Of a stretch of 64,000 nt of DNA, positions 52,686-62,471 are shown in pieces (position 1 is the stretch's first letter; each line of letters begins with the position of its first letter). The stretch comes from Pseudomonas marginalis (GTDB taxonomy: Bacteria > Pseudomonadota > Gammaproteobacteria > Pseudomonadales > Pseudomonadaceae), in the NCBI RefSeq assembly GCF_008692035.1, contig NZ_VTFG01000001.1, positions 2,542,001-2,606,000 on the forward strand, in the 5' to 3' direction. A model generated the notes under the pieces. That model had not been told where the DNA came from. It did no database searches and was given only the letters and a program-made list of their open reading frames with translations. Position numbers and translations under genes: made by a program.

Positions 52686-53696
52686 CTAAGGCAACAGGTC
52701 CTCGAGGCGGCCGTGCAAGCGTTGCGGCAGGTTTTCCTGGATCTCGATCACCGCGCGCGCAATCGCACTCTGGAAGCCTTCGACCCCGGCCGAACCGTGG
52801 CTTTTCACCACGATGCCCTGCAACCCCAGGAAGCTCGCACCATTATGCCGCGCCGGGGCCAGGTCGGCCTGCAGGCGACGCATCAACGGCAGCGCCAGGG
52901 CGCCCACCAGGCGCGATACCAGGTTACGCCTGAACAAGGCCTCGATACGCGAGGCGATCATGGTCGCCAGGCCTTCGCTGGACTTGAGCAGGATATTGCC
53001 GACAAACCCGTCGCACACCACCACATCCGCCTCGCCCCGGTACAACCCATCACCCTCGACAAAGCCGATGTAGTTCAGGCCTCGCGCACCGTGCAGCAAG
53101 GTGGCGGCAAGCTTGACCTGCTGGTTGCCCTTGATGTCTTCGGTGCCGATATTCAGCAAGGCCACCCGCGGCCGGGCCACGCCCAGCGCTTCGGCGGCCA
53201 CCGAGCCCATCACGGCAAACTGGAACAGGTGCTCGGCACTGCAATCGACGTTCGCCCCCAGGTCCAGCAACTGGCAATAGCCCTTCTGCGTCGGAATCGC
53301 CGCCACCATTGCCGGCCGATCAATGCCCGGCAGCGTCTTGAGCACATGCCGCGACAACGCCATCAGTGCGCCGGTGTTACCGGCACTGACACAGGCTTGC
53401 ACCTTGCCATCACGCAGCAGCTCCAAGGCCACTCGCATCGACGAATCAGGCTTGCCACGCAGGGCCGTCGCCGGTTTCTCATCCATGGTGATGGTTTCGC
53501 TGGCCGGCGTAATCGTCAGGCGCGCGCGATCCACCGCCGGATGGCTGGCAATCAATTCTTCAAGGAGGGAGGGTTGACCGACGAGGGTCAGGTGCAGCGA
53601 GGGCGTGGCGGACAGGCTGGCAATGCAGGCCTGAACAATGCTGCGGGGACCGAAGTCCCCGCCCATTGCGTCAATCGCGATGACTTGAGCAGACAA
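52686..53696 (-). CDS. plsX: Phosphate acyltransferase
   Basis: A 336-residue peripheral membrane enzyme that makes acyl-phosphate from acyl-ACP for phospholipid synthesis. The opening [19 protein letters not shown] and the middle [15 protein letters not shown], then [14 protein letters not shown], are PlsX motifs. It starts four bases after rpmF and precedes fabD by 125 bases, in the order rpmF-plsX-fab. Confidence 0.96.
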   Translation of the reverse strand: MSAQVIAIDAMGGDFGPRSIVQACIASLSATPSLHLTLVGQPSLLEELIASHPAVDRARLTITPASETITMDEKPATALRGKPDSSMRVALELLRDGKVQACVSAGNTGALMALSRHVLKTLPGIDRPAMVAAIPTQKGYCQLLDLGANVDCSAEHLFQFAVMGSVAAEALGVARPRVALLNIGTEDIKGNQQVKLAATLLHGARGLNYIGFVEGDGLYRGEADVVVCDGFVGNILLKSSEGLATMIASRIEALFRRNLVSRLVGALALPLMRRLQADLAPARHNGASFLGLQGIVVKSHGSAGVEGFQSAIARAVIEIQENLPQRLHGRLEDLLP

Positions 53697-53700
53697 GTGA

Positions 53701-53883
53701 TTACTCGTCAGCGCCCTTGTCGATCACTTTACGGCCACGGTATACGCCTTCTGGCGATACGTGGTGACGCAGGTGAATTTCACCGGTGGTTTTTTCTACA
53801 GACAGAGTGCTTGCCGTCAGGGCATCGTGGGAACGACGCATGTCACGGGCAGAGCGGGATTTTTTGTTCTGCTGAACAGCCAT
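53701..53883 (-). CDS. rpmF: 50S ribosomal protein L32
   Basis: A 60-residue basic protein. [22 protein letters not shown] is the standard start of L32. It lacks the zinc-binding cysteines, as in other gammaproteobacterial L32 proteins. It lies 13 bases after yceD. Confidence 0.97.
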   Translation of the reverse strand: MAVQQNKKSRSARDMRRSHDALTASTLSVEKTTGEIHLRHHVSPEGVYRGRKVIDKGADE

Positions 53884-53896
53884 AATTGATTAACTC

Positions 53897-54427
53897 CTAA
53901 ACGTTTGGGTCACGCTTTAACTGCGCCAATACACTGAACGGGTTGGACCGCGTTACCTCGTCCTCGCTCGGTTCGGACTCGTCATCGAGACCCGCCGGCT
54001 GCTGGCATTCTTCCGGATGATGAGCAGGCACAATGGGCAAGGCGAGCAGAAGCTCCTCCTCGATCAGTGCATGCAGATCCAAAGGATCTTCGCCCAGTTC
54101 CAGCACGTCATAACCTTTCGGCAACGACTGGGTATTCGCACCCTCCTTTACCACAGCATAACTGCACTCGCTGTGAATCGGCAGGGTGACCAGCTCAAGA
54201 CAACGCTGGCAAACCATTTTGACCTCGGTGTCGATAAAACTGTGAATTACCACAGATTTACGTTCATCTCGTTCAAAAACGAATTTGGCCTGCACCGTAC
54301 CGACAGTGTCGGAAAGCGGGTCGCAGAGTCTCTCCAAATCGGCCAGCAGCAACTCACCTTGAAGGGAAGTGCCACGATCAGCCAATTTGCGCGGGTCAAC
54401 GTGAGGTGGAATCGGGTCATTCAACAT
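53897..54427 (-). CDS. yceD: YceD/DUF177 protein (23S rRNA accumulation protein)
   Basis: A 176-residue protein with the zinc-type CQRCLELV (residues about 76-83) and the acidic C-terminal part EDPLDLHALIEEELLLALPIVPAHHPEEC. YceD is needed for normal 23S rRNA processing in several bacteria. It heads the yceD-rpmF-plsX run and is divergent from the maf gene. Confidence 0.9.
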   Translation of the reverse strand: MLNDPIPPHVDPRKLADRGTSLQGELLLADLERLCDPLSDTVGTVQAKFVFERDERKSVVIHSFIDTEVKMVCQRCLELVTLPIHSECSYAVVKEGANTQSLPKGYDVLELGEDPLDLHALIEEELLLALPIVPAHHPEECQQPAGLDDESEPSEDEVTRSNPFSVLAQLKRDPNV

Positions 54428-54532
54428 AGGCGCAGCATTATAGGGATGCCCCCAGCCATGTCAAAGGAAATTCAGCCCTGTGCGTCGGCCGGTCGCCCCG
54501 CTAGAATCGGCGGCTGCCTTGAGGAGACGTAT

Positions 54533-55111
54533 ATGCTGCCTTTATTACTCGCTTCCAGCTCGGTTTATCGCCGGGAATTGCTCAGCCGCCTGCACCTGCC
54601 ATTCATCTGCAGCTCGCCGGATATCGACGAAAGCCATGCTGCAAACGAGTCCGCCACAGACCTGGTCAAGCGCCTGGCCGAACAGAAAGCCCGCGCCCTC
54701 GCCGCCAGCCACCCCGGCCACCTGATCATCGGCTCAGACCAGGTCGCCGCGCTGGAAGGCCGCATCATCGGCAAGCCTCACACCTTCGAAAATGCGCGCG
54801 AGCAGTTATTGGCCGCCAGCGGCAAACGTGTCAGCTTCCTCACCGGCCTGGCCCTCCTTAACAGCGAGACCGGGCACTGCCAGGTGGACTGCGTGCCTTT
54901 CACTGTGCACATGCGCGAGCTGGATGCAGCGCGCATCGAGCGCTACCTGCGGATCGAGCAGCCGTATGACTGCGCAGGCAGCTTCAAGGCGGAAGGGCTG
55001 GGCGTGAGCTTGTTCCAAAGCACCGAAGGGCCGGACGCGACAAGCCTGGTCGGCTTACCGCTGATTCGTTTGGTGGACATGCTGCTCAGCGAAGGCGTGC
55101 AAATCCCTTAA
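54533..55111 (+). CDS. Maf-family nucleotide pyrophosphatase (YceF type)
   Basis: A 192-residue Maf protein, most like YceF, which hydrolyses 7-methyl-GTP. It has LLASSSVYRRELLSRL, the metal-site Asp in IIGSDQVAAL and the KPHTFENAREQLLAASG segment. The start ATG at 54533 has GAGGAGACG upstream; the larger frame extending into yceD's 5' end is rejected. It is divergent from yceD, the usual Pseudomonas arrangement. Confidence 0.9.
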   Translation: MLPLLLASSSVYRRELLSRLHLPFICSSPDIDESHAANESATDLVKRLAEQKARALAASHPGHLIIGSDQVAALEGRIIGKPHTFENAREQLLAASGKRVSFLTGLALLNSETGHCQVDCVPFTVHMRELDAARIERYLRIEQPYDCAGSFKAEGLGVSLFQSTEGPDATSLVGLPLIRLVDMLLSEGVQIP

Positions 55112-55127
55112 GAACACTGCTAAACCA

Positions 55128-55224
55128 AATATGGGAAGGGAGGGCTTACCCCCGATAGCAGTGTGTCAGCCAACCTTGGATTGATTGATCCACCGCTATC
55201 GGGGGCAAGCCCCCTCCCACATTT
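55128..55224. repeat. REPIN (REP doublet)
   Basis: A left arm ATGGGAAGGGAGGGCTTAC and CCCCGATAGC faces GCTATCGGGGGCAAGCCCCC and TCCCACAT. The left arm is degenerate, the right intact. It lies between the convergent maf and sppA genes. Confidence 0.8.
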
Positions 55225-55247
55225 TGATCTACGACAGACTTGAGATA

Positions 55248-56231
55248 TTAACGCAGTGCCGGACCCTGGAAGCCCATGTACAGCGCCAGCTTCTCAGCCA
55301 CGCTGGCGCCGAGCTTCTTGGAGAAACGATCAAACGGCGATTCTTCAACGGTGAAGTCCACCAGCTCTTTCTCGCCGACCACATCCCGCGCTACCGAACT
55401 GGCACTGCCCAAACCATCGATCAGCCCCAGCGGCAATGCTTGCTCCCCCGACCACACCAACCCGGAGAACAGCTCCGGATGGTCTTTGTCCTTCAGGCGA
55501 TCCCCACGCCCCTGTTTCACGCTGGCGATGAACTGGCGATGGGTGGTATCGAGCACTCCCTGCCAGAACTGGGTTTCATCGGCCTTTTGCGGCTGGAACG
55601 GATCAAGGAACGACTTGTGCTCGCCCGAGTTGTAGGTACGACGCTCAACCCCCAGCTTTTCCATGGCACCGACAAAGCCGTAGCCGGCTGCCGTCACACC
55701 AATGGAGCCGACAAGACTGGCCTTGTCGGCGTAGATCTGGTCGGCGGCACTGGCAATGTAATACGCGCCCGAGGCCCCCAGGTCGGAAATCACCGCGTAC
55801 AGCTTGATATCCGGGTGCAGGCCGCGCAGGCGGCGAATCTCGTCATACACATAACCCGATTGCACCGGGCTGCCGCCTGGGCTGTTGATGCGCAGGATCA
55901 CGCCCTTGACCTTGGGGTCTTCAAACGCGGCACGCAGGCTGCTGACGATATTGTCAGCGCTGGCAGGCTCCTTGTCGGCGATCACTCCCCGCACTTCGAT
56001 CAACGCGGTGTAGTTGGCGCCACGGGTCGCGCTTTTTTCCATGTCCATCAGCGGGCTGAACAGCGCCAGCATCAGCAACAGGTAAGTGAAGGTCAGCAGC
56101 TTGAAGAAAATCCCCCAGCGCCGTGCACGGCGCTGCTCCTGGACGCTGGCCAGGAGCGTCTTCTCCAGCAGTTTCCAGCTCTTGTCATCACCGCTTTCAG
56201 CCTTTTCAGGCGCTTTCCACTCGTCACTCAT
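55248..56231 (-). CDS. sppA: Signal peptide peptidase SppA (short form)
   Basis: A 327-residue inner-membrane protease that clears cleaved signal peptides. A single N-terminal membrane helix (FFKLLTFTYLLLMLALFSPL, about 42-61) is followed by the crotonase-like protease domain: SPGGS at 117-121, Ser154 (GASGAYY) as nucleophile and Lys206 in NSGEHKSF as general base, the spacing of short SppA proteins. It lies 21 bases after a HAD phosphatase gene. Confidence 0.93.
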   Translation of the reverse strand: MSDEWKAPEKAESGDDKSWKLLEKTLLASVQEQRRARRWGIFFKLLTFTYLLLMLALFSPLMDMEKSATRGANYTALIEVRGVIADKEPASADNIVSSLRAAFEDPKVKGVILRINSPGGSPVQSGYVYDEIRRLRGLHPDIKLYAVISDLGASGAYYIASAADQIYADKASLVGSIGVTAAGYGFVGAMEKLGVERRTYNSGEHKSFLDPFQPQKADETQFWQGVLDTTHRQFIASVKQGRGDRLKDKDHPELFSGLVWSGEQALPLGLIDGLGSASSVARDVVGEKELVDFTVEESPFDRFSKKLGASVAEKLALYMGFQGPALR

Positions 56232-56252
56232 GCCATCAACCCCAGCAAAGAC

Positions 56253-56915
56253 TTATTGGGCCCGACCGAGCCAGGCCTGCAATTCAGAAAAATGATCAAT
56301 CGTGACCCTCGGCTCGTATTGCTGCAACGCCTCGGCGGACTGGGCGCCATAGCTGACTGCCACGCTGTCCATGCCGGCGTTGCGCGCCATCACCAGATCG
56401 AAGGAAGCATCACCCACCATCAACGCCTCACGCGGCGACACACCGCAATGGGCAAGGATCTGCTCCAGCATCAGAGGGTGAGGTTTGCTGGCGGTTTCAT
56501 CTGCGGCACGGGTGATGTCGAAATAATCCTCCCAGCCATGGGCGCTGAGCACCCGGTCCAGCCCGCGGCGGGCCTTGCCGGTGGCGACGGCCAGGTGATA
56601 GCCCCCGGCGCGAAAAGCCTCCAGCGACTGCGCCACACCCTCGAACAACGGCGAAGGTGTGGCCTCCAGCGCAATGTAGTGATCCGCGTAATGCTCGCGG
56701 AACGTCACCAGTTCAGCGTCGCTGATCTCGGGGTACAAGGTGCGGATCGCCTCAGGCAAGCCCAGGCCGATAATGCCTTTGACCGCCAGGTCAGTGCACA
56801 CGTCGAAGCCCGAGCGGGTCGAAGCTGCGTGCATCGACTCGACAATCCGACCGATGGAGTTACACAGGGTGCCGTCCCAATCGAAAATCAGCAGCTTGTA
56901 GTCAAGGTGCGACAC
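56253..56915 (-). CDS. HAD-superfamily phosphatase (Gph-like)
   Basis: A 220-residue HAD-IA hydrolase. The nucleophile Asp is in [10 protein letters not shown] (about residues 11-20), the Lys motif is KPHPLML and the acidic motif is [16 protein letters not shown]. The substrate is probably a small phosphorylated metabolite such as phosphoglycolate. It overlaps rluC by 14 bases, so it follows rluC in one transcript. Confidence 0.9.
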   Translation of the reverse strand: MSHLDYKLLIFDWDGTLCNSIGRIVESMHAASTRSGFDVCTDLAVKGIIGLGLPEAIRTLYPEISDAELVTFREHYADHYIALEATPSPLFEGVAQSLEAFRAGGYHLAVATGKARRGLDRVLSAHGWEDYFDITRAADETASKPHPLMLEQILAHCGVSPREALMVGDASFDLVMARNAGMDSVAVSYGAQSAEALQQYEPRVTIDHFSELQAWLGRAQ

Positions 56916-57861
56916 TCAAACGCTCCACGGTCTTGGCCCACATCTCATCCACCGGCGCCTGCAGCTTCAGCTCGCCGCCGTCAGGCAGCGGCACGGTGAG
57001 CATGTAGGCGTGCAGGAACAGGCGCTTGCCGCCCAGGTCACGGATTTCCCTGGAAAAATCCTCGTCGCCATACTTGGTATCGCCGGCGATGCAATGGCCT
57101 GCATGCAGGGTGTGCACACGAATCTGGTGGGTGCGCCCCGTCACCGGCTTGGCCTCGACCATGGTGGCGAAGTCACCGAAACGACGCAGCACCTTGAACA
57201 GGGTCAGGGCTTCTTTGCCCTCCTCGTCCACTTCGACCATGCGCTCGCCGGAGCGCAGGTTGCTCTTCTGCAACGGCGCGCGGACGCTCTTGATCGAGCT
57301 GGCCCAGTTACCGCGCACCAGCGCCATGTAGCGCTTGTCCACACCATCGCCGCGCAGGGCGGTGTGCAGGTGGCGCAACATGCTGCGCTTCTTGGCGATC
57401 ATCAACAGCCCAGAGGTGTCGCGGTCCAGGCGGTGAACCAGTTCCAGCTCCTTGCAATCCGGGCGCAGCTGACGGAAGGCTTCGATCACGCCGAAATTCA
57501 GGCCGCTGCCACCGTGAACCGCAATACCGCAGGGCTTGTTGATCACGATCAGCTTGTTGTCTTCGAAGACAATCGATGCCTCAAGGCGCTGCAACAGGCC
57601 CTGGGCCAATGGCACGGGCTCATCGCGTTCAGGCACGCGCACGGGCGGCACACGGACAATATCGCCCGCCTGCAACTTGTACTCAGGCTTGATGCGGCCC
57701 TTGTTCACGCGCACTTCGCCTTTGCGCAAGATGCGGTAGATCAAGGTCTTGGGCACACCCTTGAGCCTGGCCAGGAGAAAATTATCGATGCGTTGGCCGG
57801 CATATTCCGGCGAGACCTCGAGCAGCTGGACGCTGGGGGTCTGGGGGGCGGTAGTCGTCAT
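56902..57861 (-). CDS. rluC: 23S rRNA pseudouridine synthase
   Basis: A 319-residue enzyme that isomerises uridines 955, 2504 and 2580 of 23S rRNA in E. coli numbering. It has an N-terminal S4 RNA-binding domain ([30 protein letters not shown]) and the catalytic Asp146 in [12 protein letters not shown]. It is divergent from rne, as in other gammaproteobacteria. Confidence 0.94.
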   Translation of the reverse strand: MTTTAPQTPSVQLLEVSPEYAGQRIDNFLLARLKGVPKTLIYRILRKGEVRVNKGRIKPEYKLQAGDIVRVPPVRVPERDEPVPLAQGLLQRLEASIVFEDNKLIVINKPCGIAVHGGSGLNFGVIEAFRQLRPDCKELELVHRLDRDTSGLLMIAKKRSMLRHLHTALRGDGVDKRYMALVRGNWASSIKSVRAPLQKSNLRSGERMVEVDEEGKEALTLFKVLRRFGDFATMVEAKPVTGRTHQIRVHTLHAGHCIAGDTKYGDEDFSREIRDLGGKRLFLHAYMLTVPLPDGGELKLQAPVDEMWAKTVERLSVAP

Positions 57862-57890
57862 GGCGGCGATGATAACAATTTTTTATGGAA

Positions 57891-57919
57891 TTGAAGCACT
57901 TAATCATTGCTGCTATAGT
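57891..57919 (+). promoter_or_regulatory. Sigma-70 promoter of rne
   Basis: TTGAAG (57891-57896) and TATAGT (57914-57919) are 17 bases apart. RNA would start near 57926, giving a leader of about 694 bases before the start codon. The discriminator is GC-rich. Confidence 0.65.
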
Positions 57920-57925
57920 CGCGAA

Positions 57926-58619
57926 CGCCGCCAAAAGCGGCCTGGGCAGAGGACTAGCGGCAAACTGCCGGCCCTGACCATCGCAATTCATCAGGACGCG
58001 AGGCCGTCCTACGGGGCTTTCGCCACCCTGGAAGGCTCGAGATTGTAACAAGCGCAGGTGACATGAGGCCTGAAGCGAGTGCAGAAAGCAGAGTGAATAC
58101 TCGCGTTCTGCGCCGATATTTACGGCCAGTTCACAAAGTGCAGTCAGTCTTGAGCCGGACCACGGCGAATGCTTCGGAAACAACGCCTGTTAAGAGCTGA
58201 GTGTGAGCGCAGTCGCCCACATTCAGTCTTGTTTAGCCATGAGCGTGGACTCCCCATTGGAGAACACGGTAAATGCCAACCCGCTGCGGATTCTGCGCGC
58301 GGCAGCACCCGAATTATCAGGGATACGTGTAGGGTGGAGATGCACAACCGTCGGACCGTGTAGCACTAGGCTTATATTTAGACGCTTCATCTCGTCCACA
58401 GTCGCCGGTTGATTCCTCCTCCTGACCTTAGCTTTTGTTGAAGTGGTGCCTTTGTCACCACCGCTAACAAGCAGGACGCGTCCGTCGCGATACCGGCCCA
58501 ATTGGCCGATTTTGCTGGACACTGGAGTGGCCAACCACTCTTGACGCACCTGACACCGACCGTGAGAAGTCGTGTGTGCCGAACGCCGTTTCCGGCAGCC
58601 CGGAAACCGACGGTACAAC
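57926..58619 (+). promoter_or_regulatory. Long rne 5' leader
   Basis: About 690 bases between the promoter and the start codon contain no supported coding frame; the minus-strand frame at 58223-58621 has no ribosome site and atypical composition. In E. coli a shorter rne leader mediates feedback by RNase E itself. The region has several GC stems, including GCCGCCAAAAGCGGC near 57929 and CGGCAAACTGCCG near 57958. An undetected sRNA or a second promoter could also lie here. Confidence 0.6.
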
Positions 58620-61600
58620 ATGAAAAGAATGCTGATTAACGCAACTCAACCCGAAGAGTTGCGTGTTGCACTGGTAGATGGCCAACGCCTCTACGACCTG
58701 GACATCGAATCCGGTGCACGCGAGCAAAAGAAGGCCAACATCTATAAAGGCCGTATTACTCGCATCGAACCAAGCCTTGAGGCTGCCTTTGTCGATTTCG
58801 GCTCCGAGCGCCACGGCTTCCTGCCACTCAAAGAAATCTCCCGCGAATACTTCAAGAAATCCCCCGAAGGCCGCGTAAACATCAAGGACGTCCTGAGCGA
58901 AGGCCAGGAAGTCATCGTTCAGGTCGAAAAAGAAGAACGTGGCAACAAGGGCGCCGCCCTGACCACCTTCATCAGCCTGGCCGGCCGTTACCTCGTGCTG
59001 ATGCCGAACAACCCGCGTGCCGGCGGCATCTCCCGTCGCATCGAAGGCGAAGAGCGCAACGAACTGCGTGAAGCGCTGAACGGCCTGATCGCACCGGCCG
59101 ACATGGGCCTGATCGTGCGCACTGCCGGCCTGGGCCGCAGCAGCGAAGAAATGCAGTGGGACCTCGACTACCTGCTGCAACTGTGGACCGCCATCAAAGA
59201 AGCCTCCCTGGATCGTTCCGCGCCGTTCCTGATCTACCAGGAAAGCAACGTGATCATCCGTGCCATCCGCGATTACCTGCGCCAGGACATCGGCGAAGTG
59301 CTGATCGACAGCGTCGAAGCCCAGGACGAAGCCCTGACCTTCATCCGCCAGGTGATGCCGCAGTACGCCAGCAAGATCAAGCTGTACGAAGACAGCGTGC
59401 CGCTGTTCAACCGTTTCCAGATCGAAAGCCAGATCGAGACCGCTTTCCAGCGTGTGGTCGAACTGCCTTCCGGCGGCTCCATCGTGATCGATCCGACCGA
59501 AGCCCTGGTGTCCATCGACATCAACTCGGCGCGCGCCACGAAGGGTAGCGACATCGAAGAAACCGCCCTGCAGACCAACCTGGAAGCGGCTGAAGAAATC
59601 GCCCGCCAGTTGCGCCTGCGCGACATCGGCGGCCTGATCGTGATCGACTTCATCGACATGACCCCCGCCAAGAACCAGCGCGCCGTGGAAGAGAAAGTCC
59701 GCGAATGCCTGGAAGCCGACCGAGCCCGCGTACAGGTCGGCCGTATCTCGCGCTTCGGTCTGCTGGAAATGTCCCGTCAGCGCCTGCGTCCATCCCTGGG
59801 CGAGAGCAGCGGCATCGTCTGCCCGCGTTGCAACGGCACCGGCATCATCCGTGACGTTGAATCGCTGTCCCTGGCGATCCTGCGCCTGATCGAAGAAGAA
59901 GCCCTCAAAGACCGCACCGCCGAAGTCCGCGCGCAAGTGCCGATCCCGGTCGCAGCCTTCCTGCTCAACGAAAAACGCAACTCGATCACCAAGATCGAAC
60001 TGCGCACCCGTGCTCGTATCGTGATCCTGCCGAACGATCACCTCGAGACGCCGCACTTCGAAGTACAGCGCCTGCGTGACGACAGCCCGGAAGCCCACAG
60101 CGGCCAGTCCAGCTACGAAATCGCTGCCGCCGCCGCCGAAGTGGAAGAAGTCCAGCCAGCCGCCGCGACCCGCACCCTGGTGCGCCAGGAAGCCGCCGTG
60201 AAAACCGCCCCAGCCCGTGCCAACGCACCGGTGCCGGTTGAAGCCGCTGCCCCGGTTGCCGCACCGGCCGCCCTGCCTGAGCCGAGCCTGTTCAAGGGCC
60301 TGGTGAAGTCGCTGGTCAGCCTGTTCGCCACCAAGGAAGAGCCTGCGGCACCGGTCGTGGTTGAAAAACCTGCGACCGAACGCCCTGCACGCAACGAAGA
60401 GCGTCGCAACGGTCGCCAGCAGAGCCGTAACCGCAACGGTCGCCGTGACGAAGAGCGCAAGCCGCGTGAAGAACGTGCGCCTCGCGAAGAACGCGCACCA
60501 CGTGAAGAGCGTGCACCTCGCGAAGCACGTGAAGAAACCCCGGCCGTGGCCCGTGAAGAACGTGCACCACGCGAAGAGCGCGCACCACGTACCCCACGTG
60601 CGCCGCGTGAAGATCGCAAGCCGCGTGGCGAGCGTGAAGAACGTGTGCGTGAACTGCGCGAGCCATTGGATGCCGCCCCTGCCGTTGCAGGTGTTGCAGC
60701 CACTGCCGCTGAAGAGCGCCCAGCTCGCCAGCCGCGTGAAGAGCGTGCACCACGTGAAGAGCGCCAGCCGCGCCCACCGCGTGAAGAGCGTCAACCACGT
60801 GCCGAGCAAGCCGCTGCCGCCAGCGAAGAAGAAGTGCTGGCCGGCGAAGAGCAATTGCAGGAAGACGGCCAGGACAACGCCGAAGGCGATCGTCCACGCC
60901 GCCGCTCCCGTGGCCAGCGTCGTCGCAGCAACCGCCGTGAGCGTCAGCGTGATGCCAATGGCAATGTGATCGAGGGCTCGGAAGAGGCCGGCGAGAACGC
61001 AGAAGGCGCCGCCCACGAACCGACCGGTGCCGAACTGGCTGCCGGCCTGGCCGTTACCGCAGCGGTTGCCAGCTCGGTGATCAGCGCACCTGCTGAAGCC
61101 CAGGCTCACGAACAGGCTGAACGCGCGACTGCCGCTGTCGAAGAAACCGTTGCCGTTGAAGCGCCAGTTGCCGAGACCCCAGCGGTTGAAGCACCGGTCG
61201 TTGAAGCAACTACCCCTGTCGAAGCCCCAGTGGTTCCGGAAGTGGAAGTGGCACCGACCCGCGACGCCCAGCCAGAAACCGAAGTGGTCGCAGTTGAAGC
61301 CGCTCCGGTCGTTGAGCCTCAGCCAGTAGTTGAAGCCGCCGCTGAAGCCCCGGCTGTCGAAGAAGCTGCCCCGGCAGTGCGTGAAGTTCGCGAAGAACAG
61401 ACCGCCTTCCAGTGGACTGCCGAACCTGCCGCCCCGGTTGAAGCACCAGCGCCTGCACCGGTGGTAGAAGAAGCGCCTGCGCCGGTTGCCGAAGTAGTGG
61501 TTGCCGAGCCTGCGCCAGCTGTCGAGGCTGCGCCAGTGGTTGTTGAGGCCCCGGTGGTTGCCGAAGCACCCGTGGTAGAAGCCGCACCAGCCAGCGCCCT

Positions 61601-61820
61601 GACCGAAAACGGCCGTGCGCCGAACGACCCACGTGAAGTGCGTCGTCGTCGCAAGGAAGCTGAGGCAGCTGCCGCCGCCGCTGCTGCCGCTCCAGCCGTA
61701 GTCGAAGCTGTCGAGGCGCCAGCCCCGGTTGCTGAAACCGTGGTTGAGCACACCGCTGCTGAAGCAGGGGTAGAGCACAAGGCCCTGGAAGAAGAACACG
61801 AGCCTAAACCCCTCGCCTGA
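58620..61820 (+). CDS. rne: Ribonuclease E
   Basis: A 1066-residue endonuclease, core of the RNA degradosome. The S1 domain spans about 38-120, the DNase I-like catalytic domain has Asp300 and Asp343, and the zinc-link cysteines are Cys401 and Cys404 (CPRCNGTG). A long disordered C-terminal half (about 510-1066) has an amphipathic segment ([16 protein letters not shown]) that likely binds membrane, then Arg/Glu repeats (PREERA units) for RNA and an Ala/Val/Pro/Glu-rich tail, and ends in a charged [13 protein letters not shown]. The RraB protein in this window is a probable inhibitor. ATG at 58620 begins the standard [10 protein letters not shown]. Confidence 0.97.
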   Translation: MKRMLINATQPEELRVALVDGQRLYDLDIESGAREQKKANIYKGRITRIEPSLEAAFVDFGSERHGFLPLKEISREYFKKSPEGRVNIKDVLSEGQEVIVQVEKEERGNKGAALTTFISLAGRYLVLMPNNPRAGGISRRIEGEERNELREALNGLIAPADMGLIVRTAGLGRSSEEMQWDLDYLLQLWTAIKEASLDRSAPFLIYQESNVIIRAIRDYLRQDIGEVLIDSVEAQDEALTFIRQVMPQYASKIKLYEDSVPLFNRFQIESQIETAFQRVVELPSGGSIVIDPTEALVSIDINSARATKGSDIEETALQTNLEAAEEIARQLRLRDIGGLIVIDFIDMTPAKNQRAVEEKVRECLEADRARVQVGRISRFGLLEMSRQRLRPSLGESSGIVCPRCNGTGIIRDVESLSLAILRLIEEEALKDRTAEVRAQVPIPVAAFLLNEKRNSITKIELRTRARIVILPNDHLETPHFEVQRLRDDSPEAHSGQSSYEIAAAAAEVEEVQPAAATRTLVRQEAAVKTAPARANAPVPVEAAAPVAAPAALPEPSLFKGLVKSLVSLFATKEEPAAPVVVEKPATERPARNEERRNGRQQSRNRNGRRDEERKPREERAPREERAPREERAPREAREETPAVAREERAPREERAPRTPRAPREDRKPRGEREERVRELREPLDAAPAVAGVAATAAEERPARQPREERAPREERQPRPPREERQPRAEQAAAASEEEVLAGEEQLQEDGQDNAEGDRPRRRSRGQRRRSNRRERQRDANGNVIEGSEEAGENAEGAAHEPTGAELAAGLAVTAAVASSVISAPAEAQAHEQAERATAAVEETVAVEAPVAETPAVEAPVVEATTPVEAPVVPEVEVAPTRDAQPETEVVAVEAAPVVEPQPVVEAAAEAPAVEEAAPAVREVREEQTAFQWTAEPAAPVEAPAPAPVVEEAPAPVAEVVVAEPAPAVEAAPVVVEAPVVAEAPVVEAAPASALTENGRAPNDPREVRRRRKEAEAAAAAAAAAPAVVEAVEAPAPVAETVVEHTAAEAGVEHKALEEEHEPKPLA

Positions 61821-61834
61821 TTCCATCAGCCACT

Positions 61835-61872
61835 AAAAAGCCCCGCCTGAGTGATCAGGCGGGGCTTTTTTT
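61835..61872. terminator. Bidirectional terminator between rne and the mocA-like gene
   Basis: AAAAAGCCCCGCCTGA and TCAGGCGGGGCTTTTTTT form a perfect stem with a short loop. A and T tracts on both sides serve the two convergent genes. Confidence 0.92.
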
Positions 61873-61883
61873 ATGTCCTTTAC

Positions 61884-62471
61884 TTAGTCCGCACTAAAAT
61901 TTAACCGTTTCGGCAGATCCACATCCCACAGAACACCCGCATCTTCCACCTGCACTTCCCGCACCCGGACACGTGCGAACAATGGCTTGCCTCCACGATC
62001 CCCGGTCAGCGCCATCAAGTCCGGACCAAAAGCGCGACCAAAGGCCACTGGATGCCCATAGTCACCCGCCTGCACCGGCACGCTGATGCCATCCTCCTCC
62101 AGCGCGTCAATCACCCGTTCAATGCTCGATGACTGGATAAACGGCATATCCCCCAACACCACCAGCCAGCCATCCGCCGAGGCACTGGCCGCGACGGCTG
62201 CGGCGATGCTCTCGCCCATGCCGGCTGACTGCAACAGCAAGACCTGGCAGCCATACGCCTGGGCCAACCGAATGATCTCCGTGCGATCCGGCGTGGTCAC
62301 CAGCCAGCGCGCCATCAGGCGATCCGGCAAATTCACCAATACCTGCTCGATCACCGGACGCATCACCCCATCACGGCCCACGCAATCGGCCAGCAACTTA
62401 TCCTGGTCAGCCCCCGCCTCGGCTCGGAACCGGCTGCCCCGCCCCGCCGCCAAGACAATCGCCGCCAGCAT
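61884..62471 (-). CDS. MocA-type nucleotidyltransferase (molybdenum cofactor cytidylyltransferase-like)
   Basis: A 195-residue nucleotidyltransferase. The nucleotide loop is LAAGRGSRF (about 7-15) and GDMPFIQ carries the metal Asp. Such proteins transfer CMP or GMP to molybdopterin, or modify related cofactors. Its start overlaps the XdhC stop by one base (TAATG), so the two are co-translated. No xanthine dehydrogenase genes lie in the window, so the client enzyme is elsewhere. Confidence 0.85.
   Translation of the reverse strand: MLAAIVLAAGRGSRFRAEAGADQDKLLADCVGRDGVMRPVIEQVLVNLPDRLMARWLVTTPDRTEIIRLAQAYGCQVLLLQSAGMGESIAAAVAASASADGWLVVLGDMPFIQSSSIERVIDALEEDGISVPVQAGDYGHPVAFGRAFGPDLMALTGDRGGKPLFARVRVREVQVEDAGVLWDVDLPKRLNFSAD

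Noticed and set aside
58223..58621. 132-codon minus-strand frame in the rne leader
   Set aside because: Arg/Ser-rich composition without ribosome site; it spans the rne start region and has no recognisable domain.
60440..60830. Repeated units that could be mistaken for a CRISPR array
   Set aside because: They are in-frame codons for Arg/Glu repeats of RNase E, with no unique spacers.
58464..61826. 1120-codon open frame on the minus strand opposite rne
   Set aside because: It mirrors the Glu/Ala/Val/Pro/Arg-rich repeats of RNase E, giving Phe/Gly/Leu-rich antisense translation with no domain. The sense frame is a complete RNase E.
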